This document shows positions 6,995 to 8,051 of a stretch of DNA of 8,051 bases, in pieces. The translations under genes were made by a program, and so were the position numbers. Each line of letters opens with the position of its first letter. Position 1 is the first letter of the stretch. The DNA is from Bacillota bacterium (lineage in GTDB: Bacteria > Bacillota > Clostridia > Lachnospirales > Bianqueaceae): the NCBI GenBank assembly GCA_017474705.1, contig JAFVHC010000202.1, forward strand, positions 1-8,051, given 5' to 3'. Below the pieces are notes generated by a model, which was given only the letters and a program-made list of their open reading frames with translations, was not told the origin of the DNA and did not search any database.

Positions 6995-8051
6995 AGTGCC
7001 CATTTTGCGGCAAACATTCAGACGCGGTGATCTGTCCCTTCTGCGGTATGGATAAAAGGCTGGAAGAACGCATCCGGCATACGGCCGACGCGTTCTACCG
7101 CAAGGGATATCAGGCGGTGACGGCCGGGGATCTGTCCGGTGCTGCGGGACTCCTGGATCAGGCGCTGTTCTATGATGGCAAGGATACCCGGGCACTGAAC
7201 CTGCGCGGATTGATCTACTATCATACCGGAGAGATCGGTGAAGCGCTGACCATGTGGCAGCGCAGCCTGGATGTCGATGAACGGGTGGAGAACCGTGCCC
7301 ACATCTATCTGAACGATCTGAAAAAGCATGAATCCCGCCTGCATTCCAAACAAGAAGCCGTCCGCCTGTACAACGAAGCGTTGGAGCAGGTGCGTTCCGG
7401 CAGTCTGGATTTTGCCATTGCCCGTCTGCGGAAGGCGGTTTCTTTGAACCGCCATCATATCAAGTCTCAGTTGCTGCTGGCACTGTGTCATATCGAACAG
7501 AAACACTATAAGCAGGCGCTGAGCGCATTGGATCGCGTCACCAATATCGATCCGCTGCATCCCATCGCGGCTAGATACCGCCGGTGGATCACCGAACTGG
7601 CCGAGCAAGGCCAGACCGACGCGGAAGATGATGATATCCAGGATATCAGTGAGCACTCCCGCGTACGCCGCGCCATGGTGGAGCCGGACCTTACCGAGAT
7701 CTTCGGCGCTGGCAAGAACAAGAAAGTTTCCCTGCGCAACTGGCATTCGGCGGTCGGACAGATCGTCATGTTCGTGCTGGGTGCATTGTGCATGTATGCT
7801 TTCATCTATACCTTGAGGATCCCGGATGAGCTGGCCGATCTGCGCCGTTCCAATGCGGAGCTCAAGGAGTCGGAAGAGCAGCAGGCAGCCTCGCTGGAGC
7901 GTGTGCAGCAGGAACTGCTCAAAGCCCAGCAGTACGAGTATGAAGCAGAGCAGAAGAATTCTGAAAACGAACGCAAAGTCAAGGAGCTGGAAGCTCAGGT
8001 CGCTGAATTATCGGACATGGAACTGAGCGATGTTCTGGCCAAGGCCGTGCT
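6991..8051 (+). CDS. Zinc-ribbon, TPR, single-pass membrane, coiled-coil protein (partial, 3' end outside window)
   Basis: An open frame of 353 codons runs from the ATG at 6991 off the right edge without a stop. The domain order is clear. A CPFC/CPFC zinc ribbon uses Cys3, Cys6, Cys15 and Cys18. TPR-like helical repeats follow at about 33-66, 67-100, 122-155 and 156-190, with typical G/A/L spacing such as NLRGLIYYHTGEIGEALTMW. An acidic linker comes next (AEDDDIQDISE at about 211-221), then a basic patch (GKNKKVSLR), one membrane helix at about 256-275 (GQIVMFVLGALCMYAFIYTL), and a charged coiled coil from about 278 onward. The basic residues before the helix predict an N-inside, C-outside topology: zinc ribbon and TPRs in the cytosol, coiled coil outside. 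It is likely a scaffold or sensor binding a cytosolic partner; no enzyme motif is seen. The specific function is unknown, and a further domain may follow beyond the window. Confidence 0.88.
   Translation, partial: MKCPFCGKHSDAVICPFCGMDKRLEERIRHTADAFYRKGYQAVTAGDLSGAAGLLDQALFYDGKDTRALNLRGLIYYHTGEIGEALTMWQRSLDVDERVENRAHIYLNDLKKHESRLHSKQEAVRLYNEALEQVRSGSLDFAIARLRKAVSLNRHHIKSQLLLALCHIEQKHYKQALSALDRVTNIDPLHPIAARYRRWITELAEQGQTDAEDDDIQDISEHSRVRRAMVEPDLTEIFGAGKNKKVSLRNWHSAVGQIVMFVLGALCMYAFIYTLRIPDELADLRRSNAELKESEEQQAASLERVQQELLKAQQYEYEAEQKNSENERKVKELEAQVAELSDMELSDVLAKAV

Noticed and set aside
6136..7017. Antisense open frame of 293 codons opposite the folC end and the acidic gene
   Set aside because: Its Ser-rich N-terminal half is simply the reverse reading of the Glu-rich repeat. 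It spans two real genes and shows no fold of its own.
7018..7746. Antisense open frame of 242 codons opposite the TPR gene
   Set aside because: The + strand has a zinc ribbon, TPRs and a membrane helix in one continuous frame; the antisense frame shows no motif.
1..8051. Frequent GATC and GGATC strings as a possible repeat or protein-binding signal
   Set aside because: They arise at ordinary Asp-Leu, Asp-Ile and -ATC codon junctions in this C-ending codon style, with no fixed spacing or flanking conservation.

Overview
The window is a tightly packed stretch of bacterial chromosome with all genes on the + strand. Seven genes are complete and one is cut at each edge. The base composition is moderately GC-rich by eye, with C/G-ending codons. 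The gene content (ilvBN, a valS-folC pair, a lipoprotein with a standard lipobox, strong AGGAG-type ribosome binding sites) points to a Bacillota/Clostridia-like organism. That assignment is an inference from gene order and protein style and is not proven by the sequence.

Layout, left to right: the C-terminal end of the acetolactate synthase large subunit (ilvB, to 212); its regulatory subunit ilvN (209-736); a cytosolic sialidase-fold (BNR/Asp-box) protein (733-1674); a MutT-like Nudix hydrolase (1686-2141); a small lipoprotein of unknown function (2120-2761); valyl-tRNA synthetase valS (2758-5400); folylpolyglutamate/dihydrofolate synthase folC (5402-6655); a small protein with a very acidic low-complexity tail (6665-6994); and the start of a zinc-ribbon/TPR/transmembrane/coiled-coil protein (6991 to the window end).

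The junctions are extremely tight. Four use an ATGA stop/start overlap (209-212, 733-736, 2758-2761, 6991-6994). The Nudix/lipoprotein pair overlaps by 22 nt, and the other gaps are 1, 9 and 11 nt. There is no room for a terminator or a dedicated leader, so the whole window looks like one polycistronic unit whose promoter lies upstream of the window. It couples branched-chain amino-acid synthesis (IlvBN), use of valine in translation (ValS), folate polyglutamylation (FolC) and nucleotide housekeeping (Nudix) with four poorly understood proteins.

The enzymes are ordinary. The least explained parts are the acidic protein paired with the ZnR-TPR-TM-coiled-coil protein at the right edge, the orphan lipoprotein directly before valS, and the sialidase-fold protein without a signal peptide inserted behind ilvN. 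No RNA gene, mobile element, CRISPR array, riboswitch or terminator was seen.
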